A stretch of 14,764 nt of DNA, taken from positions 1-14,764 of the forward strand of contig CAYMOJ010000037.1 of assembly GCA_964392175.1 (NCBI GenBank). The letters are read 5' to 3'. The translations under genes were made by a program, and so were the position numbers. This document shows, piece by piece, positions 13,983-14,764 of the stretch. The notes under the pieces were generated by a model that saw nothing but the letters and a program-made list of their open reading frames with translations, searched no databases and was not told the origin of the DNA. Positions within the stretch are counted from its first letter, which is position 1, and each line of letters begins with the position of its first letter. Source of the DNA: Firm-04 sp964392175. Its GTDB lineage: Bacteria > Bacillota > Clostridia > Oscillospirales > Ruminococcaceae.

Positions 13983-14510
13983 TTATTCTATGGTAGGCTC
14001 CAGAACAGCATAGTTACCGTCATCGCGACAGTAAACCACATTGATATTGCCATTTTCCGCGTTCATAAATAAGAAGAACGAATGCCCTAGCATATTCATC
14101 TGAAGAATGGCTTCTTCGAGTGTCATGGGGTGCAGGCGGAAGGTCTTGTGGCGGATGATCTGATAATCGCTTTGATCATCAACGGTATCGGTGAATGGCT
14201 CTGCCAGAGCCACATCGCGAATCCTCTTGCCCAAGCGGGTCTTGTTCTTGCGGATTTTACGGATGATCTTATCGATCGCAGCATCCAGCGCATCATTCTT
14301 GTCAACAGCAGTATGTTCTGCGCGGTAGATCATAGAACCGGCACGCACAGTCAACTCCAATACGATCTGGTCGCGTTGCTCACGCAGTGTGATTTTGGCG
14401 TCTGCTTCTTCTTCAAAAAACTTGGAGAGCTTCTGAGAGAGCTTCTTTTCTGCGGCTTCGGTAAAACCACTGTTGATTTGCATTTTTTTTGCGATAATGT
14501 TCAGTTTCAT
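13983..14510 (-). CDS. hpf: Ribosome hibernation promoting factor, long form
   Basis: This 175-residue protein pairs and silences 70S ribosomes in slow growth or stationary phase. The N-terminal S30AE/YfiA domain (about 1-100) has the typical start MKLNIIAKKMQINSGF and a basic helix rich in Lys/Arg (82-97, KIIRKIRKNKTRLGKR). A short acidic linker follows. The C-terminal dimerisation domain (about 117-172) contains IIRHKTFRLHPMTLEEAILQ (118-137) and is specific to the long form that makes 100S ribosome dimers. The ATG (14510) follows AAGGAGG (14518-14524) by 7 nt. Length and both domains are complete. It has its own promoter and converges on the PHP gene. Confidence 0.96.
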   Translation of the reverse strand: MKLNIIAKKMQINSGFTEAAEKKLSQKLSKFFEEEADAKITLREQRDQIVLELTVRAGSMIYRAEHTAVDKNDALDAAIDKIIRKIRKNKTRLGKRIRDVALAEPFTDTVDDQSDYQIIRHKTFRLHPMTLEEAILQMNMLGHSFFLFMNAENGNINVVYCRDDGNYAVLEPTIE

Positions 14511-14569
14511 GCAGATACCTCCTTGTTTTCCATAGCGATGGGATAGACTTTGCTACGGTTTATGCATCT

Positions 14570-14598
14570 ATTATAGCACAACTCTCCAAAAAAATCAA
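14570..14598 (-). promoter_or_regulatory. Sigma-A promoter of hpf
   Basis: On the minus strand TTGATT (14598-14593) and a perfect TATAAT (14575-14570) are 17 bp apart, with TGC before the -10. Transcription would begin near 14563, leaving about 53 nt of leader. No SigB- or SigH-like element is evident in place of it. Confidence 0.75.
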
Positions 14599-14739
14599 TA
14601 GCGAATTTGAAATTTTGTGGAAATTTCACTCTTCAAACATATTTGCAACACTGTTTCGCCACATTCGCAGACTGTTGATTACCTTGATCAATTCACACTT
14701 TATATAGAGAAAAAATGGTAGAATCTTCACAGTTTTTTA

Positions 14740-14764
14740 TTGACACTTTCGGCTATTTATGGTA
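14740..14764 (+). promoter_or_regulatory. Promoter cut by the window end
   Basis: TTGACA at 14740-14745 is followed by 17 bp and the first two bases (TA) of a -10 box at the last base of the window. The bases match the protease promoter at 9736 at 21 of 25 positions, including GCTA and TTATGG in the spacer. A + gene should begin just beyond the window. The rest of 14599-14739 is AT-rich and I see no gene in it. Confidence 0.65.

Noticed and set aside
14599..14739. Additional promoter-like boxes (TTGATT, TATATA, TAGAAT)
   Set aside because: Spacings are wrong and such boxes are expected by chance in this AT-rich stretch.

Overview
The window looks like a chromosomal segment of a cellulosome-building, fibre-degrading Firmicute of the Ruminococcus type (Oscillospirales). 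Three separate proteins carry type I dockerin modules. One is a xylanase with Thr-rich linkers; the others are an M6-type metalloprotease and a small secreted protein of unknown fold. Strong consensus sigma-A promoters (TTGACA, 17 bp, TATAAT, often extended by TGN) and AGGAGG ribosome sites fit a low-to-moderate GC Gram-positive. A sporulation-type sigma factor (SigG) points to a spore-forming ancestry. The species call is inference; no rRNA or other phylogenetic marker is present.

Layout. (1) 1-2000: a single-gene unit for a secreted CBM22-GH10-dockerin xylanase, with its own promoter and terminator. (2) 2000-9675: one apparent seven-gene operon, all on +, with short gaps and no internal terminator. 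It runs: cell-wall-binding-repeat/transglutaminase-like protein, Thr-rich lipoprotein, MBOAT acyltransferase, AlgX/DHHW-like partner, small dockerin protein, then the two halves of a ThrE-type (YjjP/YjjB) transporter. It has a promoter, a possible LacI-type operator and a hairpin-rich leader in front, and a strong terminator after it. (3) 9736-11371: a single-gene unit for a secreted M6 metalloprotease with its dockerin at the N terminus. (4) 11361-12195: sigG with a plausible SigG-type promoter. (5) 12179-12925 (-): a zinc phospholipase C-like protein, convergent with and overlapping sigG; its 3' end is almost wholly palindromic. (6) 13054-13881: a PHP-domain phosphatase, divergent from the phospholipase. 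(7) 13983-14510 (-): long-form ribosome hibernation factor HPF. (8) A promoter cut by the right edge of the window points to a further + gene.

How it may work together. The xylanase and protease are expected cellulosome clients. The central operon pairs an extracytoplasmic O-acylation machine (an MBOAT plus an AlgX-like protein with Asp212, His214 and Ser307) with wall-associated and dockerin-bearing proteins. This suggests acyl modification of a surface polymer coupled to the cellulosome or cell wall. The operon structure and motifs are visible in the sequence; the coupled function is inference. The right-hand genes (sigG, phospholipase C-like, PHP, hpf) are separate housekeeping, sporulation or stationary-phase units.
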